Shown here: positions 32,691 through 43,700 of the stretch, one piece after another
Layout: the number at the start of each line of letters is the position of its first letter
Numbering within the stretch: position 1 is the stretch's first letter
Source of the DNA: Conchocele bisecta
Lineage: Eukaryota > Mollusca > Bivalvia > Lucinida > Thyasiridae
Direction of reading: 5' to 3'
NCBI GenBank assembly: GCA_029237695.1
Contig: CM055275.1
Coordinates: 92,779,766 to 92,843,765, forward strand
Length of the DNA: 64,000 nt
The notes under the pieces: generated by a model
The model's database searches: none
The model's input: the letters and a program-made list of their open reading frames with translations, nothing else
Told to the model about the DNA's origin: nothing
Translations under genes and position numbers: made by a program

Positions 32691-33165
32691 TGCGACTTAC
32701 AAGTCGACCTGCGTTACAGACAGAGATTTCTGGTCAAGCTCGCGGATTATCTCCTCGTACATATCGACGAACCGTGCTCGAAGTATTATTTGTACTTTAC
32801 AGTGGCGGATCCAGGATTTCCCGAAAGGGGGGGCCCGATTGAAATGTTGACGACTGAGCATAGCGAAGGAGTTTGCTAGGGGGGTCCGGGGGCATGCCCC
32901 CCCGGAAATTTGTTTGACTTAGGAAGCCATTTCCTGCATTCTGGAGCATTTTATGCAGTGGATGGTCATGAAAGCAGGATTATATAAATCTAATAAAACA
33001 GTGTACAAATACTGTTAATTTTACTCTTTGTATGCGGGAGACGAGAATACCAGTATATATAATATTTAGTTAGACATGTGAACGAATGAACTACATCGTG
33101 CCAAAACCGGGCATATTACATTTGCAAACATTGTATTATAGGTTACATGTACATGTTCATGAAAT

Positions 33166-33262
33166 GTCATATGTTGCCTTCACACACCACAGACATAGCT
33201 TAAGCATCACTGACTCAGTGATGCTTAAGCTATGTCTGTGGTGTGTGAAGGCAACATATGAC
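33166..33262. repeat. 97-bp palindrome inside the hAT element
   Basis: Arms GTCATATGTTGCCTTCACAC and complement, with one spacer base at 33214. No mismatch seen. Confidence 0.92.
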
Positions 33263-33389
33263 CAGTGACTAGTCATCTGACATTGGATTGAGCAGCACCA
33301 TCCTTCTGGGGTGTTTTCTGGCATACTTGTCAATGATGACACTGTAGTCTAGGGGAATTGACTTGTGTCATATAGCAGAATCAGAGCAT

Positions 33390-35674
33390 TCATGTTCTCA
33401 CTTCCAATGTTGACCGTTTCTTTGTTTTAATGCCTTTCAATGCAGAATTGCTTCGCTCTACAGATGCCGCGGAGATGGACAACATTAACAGTAGCCTGAG
33501 GATCTGTGCGATGTTGGGATAAAACTTTATACACATCGCTGACAGGGTTCTTTGAATGGTGTCCGGCTTTTCTTCTTCTCTGCTCCACTCCCTTTTCCAT
33601 AGGGCAACTTCTTGAAGAAATGTGTTTGGGTATGGTATGTCATTCGCATAGAAATTCATAATGTCTAATACTCCTTCGTCATTGAGTTGGTCCAGATTTG
33701 GTGGCAATATGCACAGTGTTCGCGCTGCTACGGAACTGGCATGGGTGAATCGGTTGTTGAATTCCATTATTAAATGATCTAAGTATGGGACAAATACAGC
33801 TCGATTCCAATACGTCATCGGGGAATCCGCTTCTACGTTGTTTCTGAGTGATTGCCGACCACATTTTCTAGGCATTGACAGTTCGATGTTGACATCTTCC
33901 GTTTTTGCAAATGTCTCTGATTTCTGCCACACCTCTGTGAATGCGTCATCTGCGTTATCTCGAACGGACTTCAGTTCATCTAGAACCAGTGCTACCCTTC
34001 CGTGTGCTGCAATAATATCCTGTGAAGGTCCCTGTAGCAACTGGCTCAGAGATTTCAAGTATCCGGAAAAGTGAAGATATACATGCATGACAATTATAAA
34101 TTTGGGACTCGTCAGGTGCATGAGTAGACCGTTTGCTTCGGTGACAGACTTCGAATCCCAATTGTCCCTACCAGATGCAATCGATCCAAGGCAGTGGATG
34201 ATAGCAGGATACATATGCTGCATATCTTGTAACGTAGTGTGCCGTTCCACCACCGTGTTTCGCACAGTGTTTTCACTTTATGTAATTTTATGATTTCACC
34301 GCTATTGTCTTGCTGGATCTTTCTTTCCATGTTCACTTCATCGACCGATTTCTCCAGAGACGTCTGCTTCTTTGGGGAGTATTTAAAAAAATAACCCAAC
34401 TTGTTTCACTGTGTCAAGCATTACCTGCATTTCCGGAAGTTTGCATGACTTGGATACAGCCAGGTTTAAGTCATGGTTCATACAATAGTAGTACAGTGCT
34501 TTAGGGTGAAGTCGTTTTATTCTGGCAGCACATCCATTGTTTGCTCCGGCCATATTGCCAGCTCCGTCATATGACTGAGAACGACAATCCTCAATATTCA
34601 AGCCAACATTGTCAATTTCCAGTAGTATTAGATTTGCCAGTGCTTCGCCTGTGATCTTCTCACACTCAAGGAACTGTATCAACCTTTCTACGGGCTGGTC
34701 ATCGACTAAATAACGGAGAACTATGCCGAGTTGTTCTTTATTACTGCAGTCCGTTACTTCATCCGCCTGTATTCCAAAGAAAGGACCATGCGGTTGAGCC
34801 TTAATTTCAGAAATATGTGTTCCTGTATGAATTCTTTGATGCACACTAGTAGTTCATGTTGCGCCGTTTTTGATGTGTACTTCGCATTTTTCGAACACGT
34901 TTCAATATGCTCCTTCAATGTTGTATCTCCAGAGGCACGACATAGCTCTAACAGTGCCTTGAAATTACCACGCTGTGCATTATCTGATGTGTCATCATCA
35001 CGGTGACCTCGAAGAGAAATGCCCTGACGACCACAGAATTCGATGGATCTCAAAATAGAGTTTAGAATGTCTCTATTCTTAGCAACCTGCTCTTTCGCTG
35101 ATTTATCCATTTTGAGGTCAATTCGAGCTTCTGAATTTTCTGTTGTGTTCATGAAGTTCTGCATGAGATGAGCAGATGTTTTGTGATAGTCGCAGAGTGC
35201 ATGGTTCCTCAAATCACTTTTAGCATCTTTCCAGTTTCTGTACGGTTTGTTTATGAGCTGGTTTGCACGAGCTTGTTGAGTTTTCCACTGGGAACAGGAC
35301 ACATGATACACAATATATGCCATGCTCGTTTGATGAGTACGTAATGATTGAAATTCCTCAAACCACTTATGCTGGCATGATCTTGTTCTCACTCCTGATT
35401 TCTTTCCTTTGTCAGGATATAATTTCGACGGAAACTTGTACGACAATGGTGGAGTTCTACCCTTTATAAGTCTATACTTCACATCATCGTCAGGCACATT
35501 CACTGTACATTGGCTAATGTCAGTTAGCGGCTTATCATAACATGCACCGTGTGCAAGTGAACTATCGGCCGATGGTGGATCTGAGCTGGCGTGAGTGGTT
35601 GTCTCTGCATTGATGGCCGATGAACTTGTGTCCGGTTTGGCTTCATGCACGCTGAAATGTGTTTTAACATACAT
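33390..35674 (-). pseudogene. Broken hAT-type transposase (DUF4371-like)
   Basis: Minus strand, from a start at 35674. The first frame (to about 34800) has a long N-terminal region, then GRQGISLRGHRDD and RGNFKALLELC, typical of DUF4371/ZMYM1-like proteins. The next frame has ADEVTDCSNKEQ (first catalytic Asp region), YDGAGNMAGANNG and CMNHDLNLAVS. After another shift come LCETRW and VERHTTLQDM, and near the C-terminus SISAASVERSNSALK, the hAT dimerisation motif, cut short soon after. At least two frameshifts (near 34800 and 34390-34250) and a missing C-terminal end make it inactive. Such proteins cut and paste their own element. Related proteins are often annotated as zinc finger MYM-type 1 or 52-kDa repressor-like. 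Confidence 0.9.
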
Positions 35675-36109
35675 TGTAAACGTTCATCTCACCCAGGTTG
35701 GCAATGTCATGTATATATCAGGAATGAGTGACTAGAGAAATGGGTTTATATGTTTAGTGACCAATGTAGATCCTGATCAACTAGCACACTACACTACCAT
35801 CAAAAATTAATGATCTATTCTGTCTACCAATATGGATGGACTGAATCAATGACGAACATGTATGCAGTAATCAGACTGTCACTATGCAGGCTGATCTGGG
35901 ACTACACTTGTTGCAGAGTGCGTAATTATAAGCCGGTGCATAATTGACATATATATTTTTTGTAAATTAAAACAGATAAATAATTACCATATATTGCTAG
36001 TCAACAAATGCACAGTTTTCTATGAAACCATTAAAATTTCATAACTTACCACTCAGGCAAACTTTCTTGCTTGGTGGACATTGTGGATTTGGAGATGTTG
36101 GGCATAGAC

Positions 36110-36255
36110 GGATTGGAGGATCTGTGCATGGTCGGATTGGAGGCTCTGTGCATGGTCGGATTGGAGGTTCTGTGCATGATCGGATTGGAGGTTCTGTGCA
36201 TGGTCGGTTTGGAGGCTCTGTACACGATGGGACTGTAGAACCTGTGCATGATGGT
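36110..36255. repeat. 24-bp minisatellite, about 6 copies
   Basis: Unit CGGATTGGAGGCTCTGTGCA TGGT. Because 24 is divisible by 3, several frames are open on both strands; these are not genes. Confidence 0.93.
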
Positions 36256-36394
36256 AGGTTTGGAATCTCTGGGCTTCCACAACCCTGTTCGTTTACACTG
36301 AAATGTAACAATCGTATGTTCTCAGAATAGATGTACACTTGTCATATTCATTTACAAATAAAGATTGAGTGTATATTATATCGATAACATAAAA

Positions 36395-36950
36395 AAAAAT
36401 GGCCAGAGGGCCCCTACAGCAGTGCAAAATTGTTATTCCTCTATAACAAATACAACAGAGCCAGCCCACTGTTGACATCAAATGGAAATGGGTGGGGAAT
36501 GGCTTTTGGTTTCCCCCCCCCCAAAAGGGGCCCACAATGACAGTTAATTCTATCAACATTTAAAAAAAATGGCCAGGGGGACCCCTACTATAGTGCAAAA
36601 TTGTTTTTCTTCTATAACAAATACAACAGAGCTAGCCCACTGTTGACATCAAATGGAAATGGGTGGGGAATGGCTTTTGGTTTGCCCAAAAATGGGCCCA
36701 CAATGATATTATTAACATTAAAAAAAATGGCCAGGGGGACCCCTACTATAGTGCAAAATTGTTTTTCCTCTATAACAAATACAACAGATCGAGCCAGCCC
36801 ACTGTTGGCATCAAATGGAAATGGGTGGGGAATGATTTTTGGTTTGCCCAAAAATGGGCCCACAATGACAAGTTAATTTTATTAACATTAAACAATTTGG
36901 CCAGGGGGACCGCCACAGCAGTGCAAAATTGCTTTTCCTCCATAAGTTAA
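36395..36950. repeat. 160-170-bp tandem repeat, about 3.3 copies
   Basis: Units start near GGCCAGGGGGACCCCTACTA at about 36400, 36569, 36727 and 36897, and contain AGCCCACTGTTGACATCAAA and GGGTGGGGAATG. Confidence 0.9.
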
Positions 36951-37721
36951 CAATACATTATTGTGCCCTAAGCAAAAATCAAATGTCGGATATTGGTCTG
37001 TTTGAGCATTTGGCATTTCTGTTATTTGGAACTGGAAGTTCCATGATATTCTCTGGAATGGTCATTAATTATTATAATGGGCACTGCAGTCACATTGTCA
37101 GTTTAATATATGTATAATCATGAATGTGTATACCTAGACCCGAAAAATGACTCTATCATCCGTTGTTTCTTGGACATCTTCCACAGTTTCCAATCCAAGA
37201 CTTCCAGGAACCATGTGTTGTTGTTGTTGTTGTTTTAAAAGAATTTCAGCCGCTGACTTTTCATGGACCCATATATATAAAAGTTGTGAATCATGGCATT
37301 ATCCCACACACACACTCACGAACATTAATGGTTTTGCATGTTGTACTTGATGTTACTTTACAGAAACTAAATCTAAGTCTATATCAGGTTTTCAATCACT
37401 TTTTTTTTTTTTTTTTATTTTTTTTTTTTTTTTATCCTGAAAGGGGGGGCCAGGGCCCCCCTGGCCCCCCCCCCCTGAATCAGCCACTGCTTTACAACGA
37501 GTACAAACAAGCTCTTATATCGAGTATTTATACAAATATTGCCGCGTAATATGGGAGGAAACCGCAGTACCCGGCGAAGCCCCATTTGTCCAATCCTGCG
37601 TCCAGTATGCCATTACATTTCGGGGATCAAACCAGATCCGTTACTAACCCCGCTGACTAGACATTATTGTTGGCCCTATAGTCTCGATCAATGAAAGCAT
37701 GTTTACATATGAACATGCCAT

Positions 37722-37960
37722 GCGGTTTTGTACCTTCGGACTTCTGCGTAATTTCATGAATGACGTTTACAAACTTTACAATATTTTCCTTAAATGACGT
37801 GAAAAGATGACAAACTTTCCTGAGTACATGCGGAATTATATTCTGATTTTTTTTCTCAACTTTTGACTTTATGAAAAACTTGATATTGTAAATTTTGTAA
37901 ACGTATTTAATGAAATTACGCAGATGTCCGAAGGTACGTAATGAGATGGCGTGTCTTATA
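37722..37960. mobile_element. MITE with GGACATCTGCGTAATTTCAT ends, copy 2
   Basis: Left TTTTGTACCTTCGGACTTCT and right complement AGATGTCCGAAGGTAC; interior matches 16186-16390 with extra sequence. Confidence 0.75.
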
Positions 37961-37994
37961 TTTTGAGATAACCGGAATTTGAGTGCAGTCTAAT

Positions 37995-38280
37995 TATTTA
38001 TCCCGTCAACACAGCGCGTATGTGCCGTGAAACACGGTGCCGTGAAACATTGTTGATATCCTGTCAATAGGACATAATCACTGCGTATGAATATGTGCGG
38101 TGGATGGTGTTATTTGTTTGCATTTTAAAGCCATGTGTAGGTGTTGACGGGATAAATAGAATAGTAATTTAATGCCGTGAACGGAAACGGGATGTGCTCG
38201 GCAGAGCCTCGCCCATCCCGTTTCATAAGCCTTGCCAGATATTTTTTTCCCATTCACGGCACTAACCTACTATTCTCTAT
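37995..38280. mobile_element. Double fold-back MITE, copy 3
   Basis: In intron 7. Same order of palindromes as the copy at 22589; second palindrome partly deleted. Confidence 0.85.
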
Positions 38281-38499
38281 ATTCCCAACATATTGGAAGT
38301 CTGTCTATTTGGTACAATTCCATTTTTTGATATCATTTACACATACATGTAATAACGCAAATTAAATAATATATACAGGGCTCCAGTTAAGGAATGAGTA
38401 ATTGAATATTTTCACTCCATCTTTTCTGAAGCAATTGGGTATTTCACAATTTTAATTGTATAAAATAGAATTACACTACTGTTTACACATCAGCAGACT

Positions 38500-38760
38500 G
38501 CACTTATTGAATTGTTTGCTTCTAAATGAAAACACATATTGGTATTTCATTAGAATTGTCTCCTTGGAGACAATTCTAATGAAATACCAAGATGTGTTTT
38601 CATGGGGAAAAAATGTTAATTGGGTAAAATAAAAGCACACTACTGTTTGCAGATCAATATACAGCAATTATTGAATAGTTTGCTTCGAAATGAAAGTTTT
38701 TACATGTCTTGGCATTAGACAATTCTAATGAAATACCAAGACGTGTTTTCATGGAAAATA
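38500..38760. repeat. Palindromic repeat in intron 7
   Basis: TTTCATTAGAATTGTCTCC is followed by its complement GGAGACAATTCTAATGAAAT (centre near 38567). A further direct copy AGACAATTCTAATGAAATAC is at about 38717. Confidence 0.75.
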
Positions 38761-38986
38761 TGCTATATTTGTGGTATGTTTATTGTTTTCTGCAGCATGA
38801 AATAAATGTACCAGAAAATTGTAATTGCTTTTTGATACTCGCTACTTCTGATTTCAATTGGGTTTTTGGCAATTTTAATTGGGTATTTAAGCAAATACGC
38901 AGCTTATCTGGAGCTCTGTATATATTTCATGAAAAATCACAGGCCTTCTTGGGTACAAACTCGCAGGATTTGTTTCATGTATACAG

Positions 38987-39085
38987 GTTGGTTTCGTTGA
39001 GCTCTTCAAGAGATCCGACCTGCGAATGCCGCTCCTCATCAGTATTGTCATGCAGATCTCGCAACAACTCTCGGGGATTAACGCG
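38987..39085 (+). CDS. Glucose transporter exon 8 (end of loop 6-7 and TM7)
   Basis: 33 codons, phase 0 at both ends, between ATGTATACAG and GTAGGTGG. It reads VGFVELFKRSDLRMPLL then ISIVMQISQQLSGINA. QQLSGINA is the TM7 substrate-site signature. The class I QLS motif reads QIS here. Confidence 0.96.
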
Positions 39086-39104
39086 GTAGGTGGCGCTTCA
39101 CGTG

Positions 39105-39265
39105 TGTGATCACGTGGTATCAGAAATGTGTGACGTAATACTTGACGTCATTTTAGTAGGCTTTACTTCAAAAACATTCAGTTGGCAGAACCATGGGTGT
39201 GGGGTAGTATCAGAAATGTGTGACGCAATATTAGACGTCATGTTTTAGTAGGTTTTATTTCAAAT
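39105..39265. repeat. Direct duplication in intron 8
   Basis: GTATCAGAAATGTGTGACGT and GTATCAGAAATGTGTGACGC start two copies about 100 bp apart, each continuing through GACGTCATTTTAGTAGG-type sequence. Confidence 0.8.
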
Positions 39266-39376
39266 GGTGTTTTTGAAACTCATCCTAATGTTCTATCAGA
39301 GCGTGTCAACCTGCGGTACAGACTGAATATTCGGGTTATGTTGACAACCGTGCAAAGTGAACATACAATGATACAG

Positions 39377-39605
39377 TTTTATCCCGTCAACACAGTGCGT
39401 ATGTGCCGTGAAACACAGTGCCGTGAAACATTTTTGATATCCAGTCAATACTATTTTTGCATTTTACAGCCATTTGTAGGTGTTGACGGGATAAATAGAA
39501 TAGTAGGTTAGTGCCGTGAATGGGAAAAAATATCCTGCGCGTCCCGTTTCCTGAGCCTTGCCAGATATTTTTTCCCATTCACGGCACTGACCTACTATTC
39601 TCTAT
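39377..39605. mobile_element. Double fold-back MITE, copy 4
   Basis: In intron 8, shortened in the second palindrome (CGCGTCCCGTTTCC). Confidence 0.82.
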
Positions 39606-39629
39606 CTATTTTCCTTATTTCTGAACCAA

Positions 39630-39700
39630 AGTATATGTTGTGACCACTCATTTGAACCGTCTCGGCGAGACGGTTCAAATGAGTGGTCACAACATATACT
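39630..39700. repeat. 71-bp perfect palindrome (1-nt spacer)
   Basis: Arms AGTATATGTTGTGACCACTC and complement, centred at 39665. The inner arm CACTCATTTGAACCGTCTCG is also seen at 15418-15498. Confidence 0.93.
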
Positions 39701-39973
39701 TCTGATGAGAAATAAAGAAATTCTTCAGCCTTGCCGGATATTTTTCCATAACCTACTATTCTCTAGTTACTGTAGTTACAGTGCAGGTCGAATGCATGCT
39801 ATGGAAAAGTATATTCTGCAGTATTAAACAACAAAACAAAAGAATCTGCAGAATGACCATACGATTTTGAGCAAACGGAATTAGCGATGTTTGTGCAGTA
39901 ACTATATTGGCTGGCTCAGTTACATTGCCATTGGATCTACTAACAAACGCAGAAAGTTCAGGTTAGGGACACG

Positions 39974-40305
39974 CAGGCCCGTACGCAGGGGGGCGGGAGG
40001 GTGCGACGGCGGGTGTGTACGCACCCCCGTAATTTGAATTCGCCGAGATTTTTCAAACAGTAATCTCAACAAATCTTGAAATGCATTAATATACAGTAAC
40101 TGGTAATTTGCATGAAAATGTCACAATTTACCACCGTTGAAATCCGAATTTAAATGACTTAAAAGGCAGGAGAGTGCATTTCAGGCCATCTAGGTTTAAC
40201 AAATTTCAGGGGGAACATGCCCTCGGACCCCCCTAGCGTACTCGCTCCATTACGTGGGGCTCGCCCTGACGCACCCCCCAATAGAAAATCTTCTGTACTG
40301 GCCTG
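39974..40305. mobile_element. hAT-like MITE with 5-bp target repeat
   Basis: Ends CAGGCCCGTACGCAG and, inverted, CAGGCCAGTACAGAAG. The direct repeat ACACG abuts both ends (39969-39973, 40306-40310). 332 bp, non-coding. Confidence 0.85.
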
Positions 40306-40434
40306 ACACGTCATATTACAAGACCGTAACCAGAGGTAAAAAAAGTCCCGATACGGTGGTCAGGGAGCATTCTCCCCCACCACCATCCGGGCATTTGTTT
40401 AATTCTTCGCATACAAAATATTGGCAAAATGCCA

Positions 40435-40675
40435 GGGGGCCGTTTCACTAAACTTCTTACGACTAAAATGTTCGTAAGTGCAAACTTATGATAGTCTGTA
40501 AATTTCACATTAACAATGTTTTCTTGTAAACAATTTTTGGATTTACATTTATTGAGCATAGGCTGCGTATGCAGCCTATGCTCAATAAATGTAAATCCAT
40601 CAATTGAAATTTCCAGACGATTCAAAATTTGCAATTCGAACATTTTAGTCGTAAGAAGTTTAGTGAAACGGGCCC
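40435..40675. mobile_element. GGGGCCGTTTCAC-family MITE, full copy
   Basis: In intron 8. Ends GGGGGCCGTTTCACTAAAC and GTTTAGTGAAACGGGCCC; centre GCATAGGCTGCGTATGCAG. Confidence 0.88.
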
Positions 40676-42009
40676 ATGGTCTGTCTCATCCTGGTTACGG
40701 TAGTGTATCAACACCTACAATTACGCAAAAACTGCACGAGTTATTCCCCGTTAAACATGGCAACTATACAAATATTGAATCGCCAAAACATAATCATAAA
40801 TAGACATTCAATCATGTGAATTTTCTAAACAGGCGCTACACTCGGATATAATATTAAAATAAAACATATCAAAAATCATTAAATGATATAAATACATATA
40901 AAGATAATAGTTTTAAATCGCCATTATGTAATAACATATATTTAGCTGATAAACCCAATCCAGCTGCGTCCAGTAACGGACAATCTGACTCCAGTTATTC
41001 CTTACGGAATACCCCCGCATTCATGCGGAAAAATCTATTTTTAACTCCTCTTCGGAGGCTTATATCAATATCGGATTCTAATTTTAGGAATAGGGATTAT
41101 TGCAATGTGCTATGTACTGTGCATAGCTCGGTATTTTACGAGTTATTTCGGTATATCTGGTGGTTTGGGTGCATGGGTTACCAACATACAACATGTACAA
41201 TTTACGTCACCTCCCGCGAGTTACACGTATAAGCACGGTAATTTACAAGGTGGAAACGGAGCAATCCACGTACGTTTTTAACTAATACAACCATTACTTG
41301 TTAAGCGATAGCAATATAACCGGTGCCAACTTGTTTGTTTAAATTAATATATTGGACCTGAACCGTCAATACAATTTATATATAGTATGAACAACGTCAA
41401 CCATTCTCGGATATATGGTCGAGCTCTCAAAGCGATGACATTTGGTTACAGCAGCCTGAAGCCTATGCTCAATCAATTTAAATCCACTGGTCACAAAAAA
41501 ATATTGTTAATGTGAAATGTACAGACTATCATAAGTTTGAGCTTACGAACACTTTAGTCTTACGAAGTTTAGTTAAACGGCCCCTGATTTCTCCAGGCAC
41601 AGCTACATAACTGATTGAAATTAATTTGCCTATGTAAAATAGGCTACAAAATTGTTTAACATGCAAAAGTGGTATTTGCGATAGCACAATTGTTTTTGGC
41701 TTGGTTGTCAAAGTTACACGCTGGCCTGGAAAGATCATAAAGTAAAATAATAAAATACTGGATAGGTCAGCAGAAATATATAATGTTTTAATAATTAAAT
41801 ACGATATATTCTAATTTTAAAAATAAATTCACGTTTCTATGACTCTAAACTTATTTTACTGATGACGATAATGTAAAGTTTCTTTAAGTTTTGGAGCAAC
41901 AAAATAGACAAATGTATATTTAATAATCGTCATTCTGATGAAGGGAGACAACTCATTGATTTTTTATATACTACCGCTTGTCAATATATTTCAATTTCTG
42001 TTATCAAAA
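40676..42009. other. Intron 8, mostly unrecognised
   Basis: 41130-41230 matches 18570-18680. 41455-41585 is a truncated GGGGCCGTTTCAC-family MITE. The rest is AT-rich with no coding signal. Confidence 0.5.
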
Positions 42010-42217
42010 TACTCGTGTATTGCGCGTGAAGTCAAGAAGGCCCAGACAATCAAACTGCTTGATTGGGAAGTGGCATTGCCAATACATGTTGAGAAACGTT
42101 GATAATCTAGGTTAACGCAGCCGGTTGTATAGTTGAGCGATACACTAAAGAACACTGTGCTTATACATAGTAGTTTACAGTATAGAGACCAGTACATGAC
42201 CCATTCGAAAAATGTTA

Positions 42218-42512
42218 CACCACGATGTGGGCGCCATGGTAATAATTTACCGGTTTCAACCAAGCAATATTTTAAAATATTTTTCTCTTCTTTTCAAGAT
42301 ATTATACCATTACTTGTTCAAGGTGGCGGGGCTAGACAAGACTGACTCCGCCATGTGGCGAGTGGTGTGGGCGCCGGCCATGGAACTAATTTACCGATTT
42401 CAACCAATCAATATTTTCAGATATTCTTGTTTCTTCTTTAGATATTCAACCTGTTCAAAGGGGCGGGGCTAGATAAGACGGACTCCACCCACCGACGAGT
42501 GGGACTATGTTA
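42218..42512 (+). repeat. Upstream tandem copies of the exon 9 acceptor end
   Basis: Exon-like copies begin at about 42299 (after TCTTTTCAAG) and 42421 (after ATATTTTCAG), and a tail of a third is at 42218-42240. They share GGGGCGGGGCTAGAYAAGAC, GACTCC and CGAGTGG with the true exon starting at 42553. Spacing is about 122-132 bp. The copies carry indels and do not keep the transporter frame. Confidence 0.88.
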
Positions 42513-42552
42513 TACTTACTATATACCATGTTCAATACATTTCTCTTTTCAG

Positions 42553-42765
42553 ATTTTCTACTATTCCTTCAACCTGTTCAAAGGGGCGGGGCTAGATAAG
42601 TCAGACTCCGCCCACGCGACGAGTGGTGTGGGCGGGACTATGGTTGCGATGACCTTGATCACCATTCCACTGATGGACAGAGTTGGGCGGAGGACGTTAC
42701 ACCTGATCGGGCTCACTGGCATGTTCGTGGCGAGCATCTTGATAACCCTGACGCTGGCACTAACA
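42553..42765 (+). CDS. Glucose transporter exon 9 (TM7 end to TM9)
   Basis: It reads IFYYSFNLFKGAGLDKSDSA, then a helix-8 stretch, then DRVGRRTLHLIGLTGM and ILITLTLALT. FYYS and GRRTLHLIG are diagnostic. The acceptor is CTCTTTTCAG, phase 0. The donor is taken as CTAACA|GTAAAC (71 codons, phase 0), because a GT at the same point is kept in the partial copy at 43367. The frame stays open to 42893 by reading into an inserted element, but that part is not conserved. Confidence 0.86.
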
Positions 42766-42793
42766 GTAAACGTCCACCATCTAGCAATAGTAC

Positions 42794-43099
42794 ACTACAG
42801 AGCCCCGCAGGGGACATATAATTCTTTTTTATTAATTCCTTCCCACCAAATAACAATTCGTCCCCACGAAATAACAATTCGTTGTTATTATTAATTCGTT
42901 CTACGAAATAACAATTCGTTCCCTCGAATTAACAATTCGTTCCCTCAAATTATCTCGAAATAACAATTCGTTCCCTCAAATTAACAATTCGTTCCCTCGA
43001 ATTAACAATTCGTTCCTACGAATTATTTTGGCGCCCAGCTGCGCGCGTTCTTTGGGAACGAATTAATCAAAACAAATCCATGTCCCCTGCGGGGCTCCG
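42794..43099. mobile_element. Fold-back element with AACAATTCGTTCC repeats, copy 2
   Basis: Inserted 28 bp after exon 9. Ends TACAGAGCCCCGCAGGGGA and CCCCTGCGGGGCTCCG, flanked by the direct repeat TAGTAC (42788-42793, 43100-43105). 306 bp with the same internal repeat as 18916-19292. Confidence 0.88.
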
Positions 43100-43189
43100 T
43101 AGTACACAATCGCGTGCGTTAATCTTGCGCAGATGTCGACGTTTCTGGAATAACATCTTATTGAATTCATTCAACGCGCAATGAAAGCA

Positions 43190-43330
43190 GTTTGATTGGT
43201 TGAGCCGGAACTGCAGCACAGCTCATTCAAGCTGCTTGACTTCCAGCACACTATTCAAGTATTTTGAAATAAAGAATACAACTATTGGCCAGAATAGCGC
43301 AGCCGGTAATGCACAGTGGAGATTTATTGT
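43190..43330. repeat. Inverted-repeat element fragment, intron 9
   Basis: GAGCCGGAACTGCAGCACAG region of the CCTGAGCTGTG family. TAGCGCAGCCGG at about 43293 matches a pol III box A consensus; no box B follows. Confidence 0.5.
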
Positions 43331-43366
43331 TTATCTCATATTTCTGGCATGTTCTAGGTTATATTA

Positions 43367-43433
43367 GTATTTTGATCACACTGACGCTTGCACTAACGGT
43401 GATCCTCCAACATTTAGCAAGAGTACAAAGGTT
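43367..43433 (+). repeat. Downstream partial copy of the exon 9 donor end
   Basis: TTTTGATCACACTGACGCTTGCACTAACGG matches the exon 9 end and the intron start beyond it (CTCCAACATTTAGCAAGAGT against GTCCACCATCTAGCAATAGT). It reads ILITLTLALT in frame but lacks the rest of the exon. Confidence 0.85.
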
Positions 43434-43519
43434 TAACTTTATTTATTTTACAACGATCACAAAGCGAGCGCGAGAGTACATGTATTTACACCGCCGCCAA
43501 TACTTGTCAGTTTCTTCAT

Positions 43520-43700
43520 TACACAATACTTGAATATTGTGCTTGAAAGCACGCATATTGATTGGCTGAGCCCGAGCTGTGCTACAGCTCAGGCACAGCC
43601 AATCAAACTGATTGGTTGCGTGTGGATACTGCCAATAGAAGTTCAGAAACGTCGACATCTGGGCAAGATTAACGCAGGCGGTGGTGTATACAAATGCATC
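43520..43700. repeat. Inverted-repeat element, CCTGAGCTGTG family
   Basis: GAGCCCGAGCTGTGCTACAG and its complement, then AGAAACGTCGACATCTGGGC and GCAAGATTAACGCAGGCGG. Relatives are at 30400-30540, 42010-42130 and 46490-46690. Confidence 0.65.

Larger units (their letters stand above)
32800..37489 (-). mobile_element. hAT-like DNA transposon (4,690 bp) in intron 7
   Basis: The termini are inverted: CAGTGGCGGATCCAGG at the left and, on the other strand, CAGTGGCTGATTCAGG at the right. The 5-bp repeat CTTTA abuts both ends exactly (32795-32799 and 37490-37494). CAGTGGCGGATCCAG-type ends and the transposase at 33390-35674 place it in the hAT superfamily. It also holds a 97-bp palindrome (33166-33262), a 24-bp minisatellite (36110-36255), a 160-170-bp tandem repeat (36395-36950) and a poly-T/poly-C run beside the right end. 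The 5-bp target repeat is shorter than the usual hAT 8 bp. Confidence 0.88.

Noticed and set aside
36022..36338. Overlapping open frames in several phases with 8-residue repeats
   Set aside because: Produced by the 24-bp minisatellite inside the hAT element.
42419..42512. Alternative exon 9 for mutually exclusive splicing
   Set aside because: Copies carry indels that shift the frame and lack the GRRTLHLIG half of the exon, so they cannot replace it.
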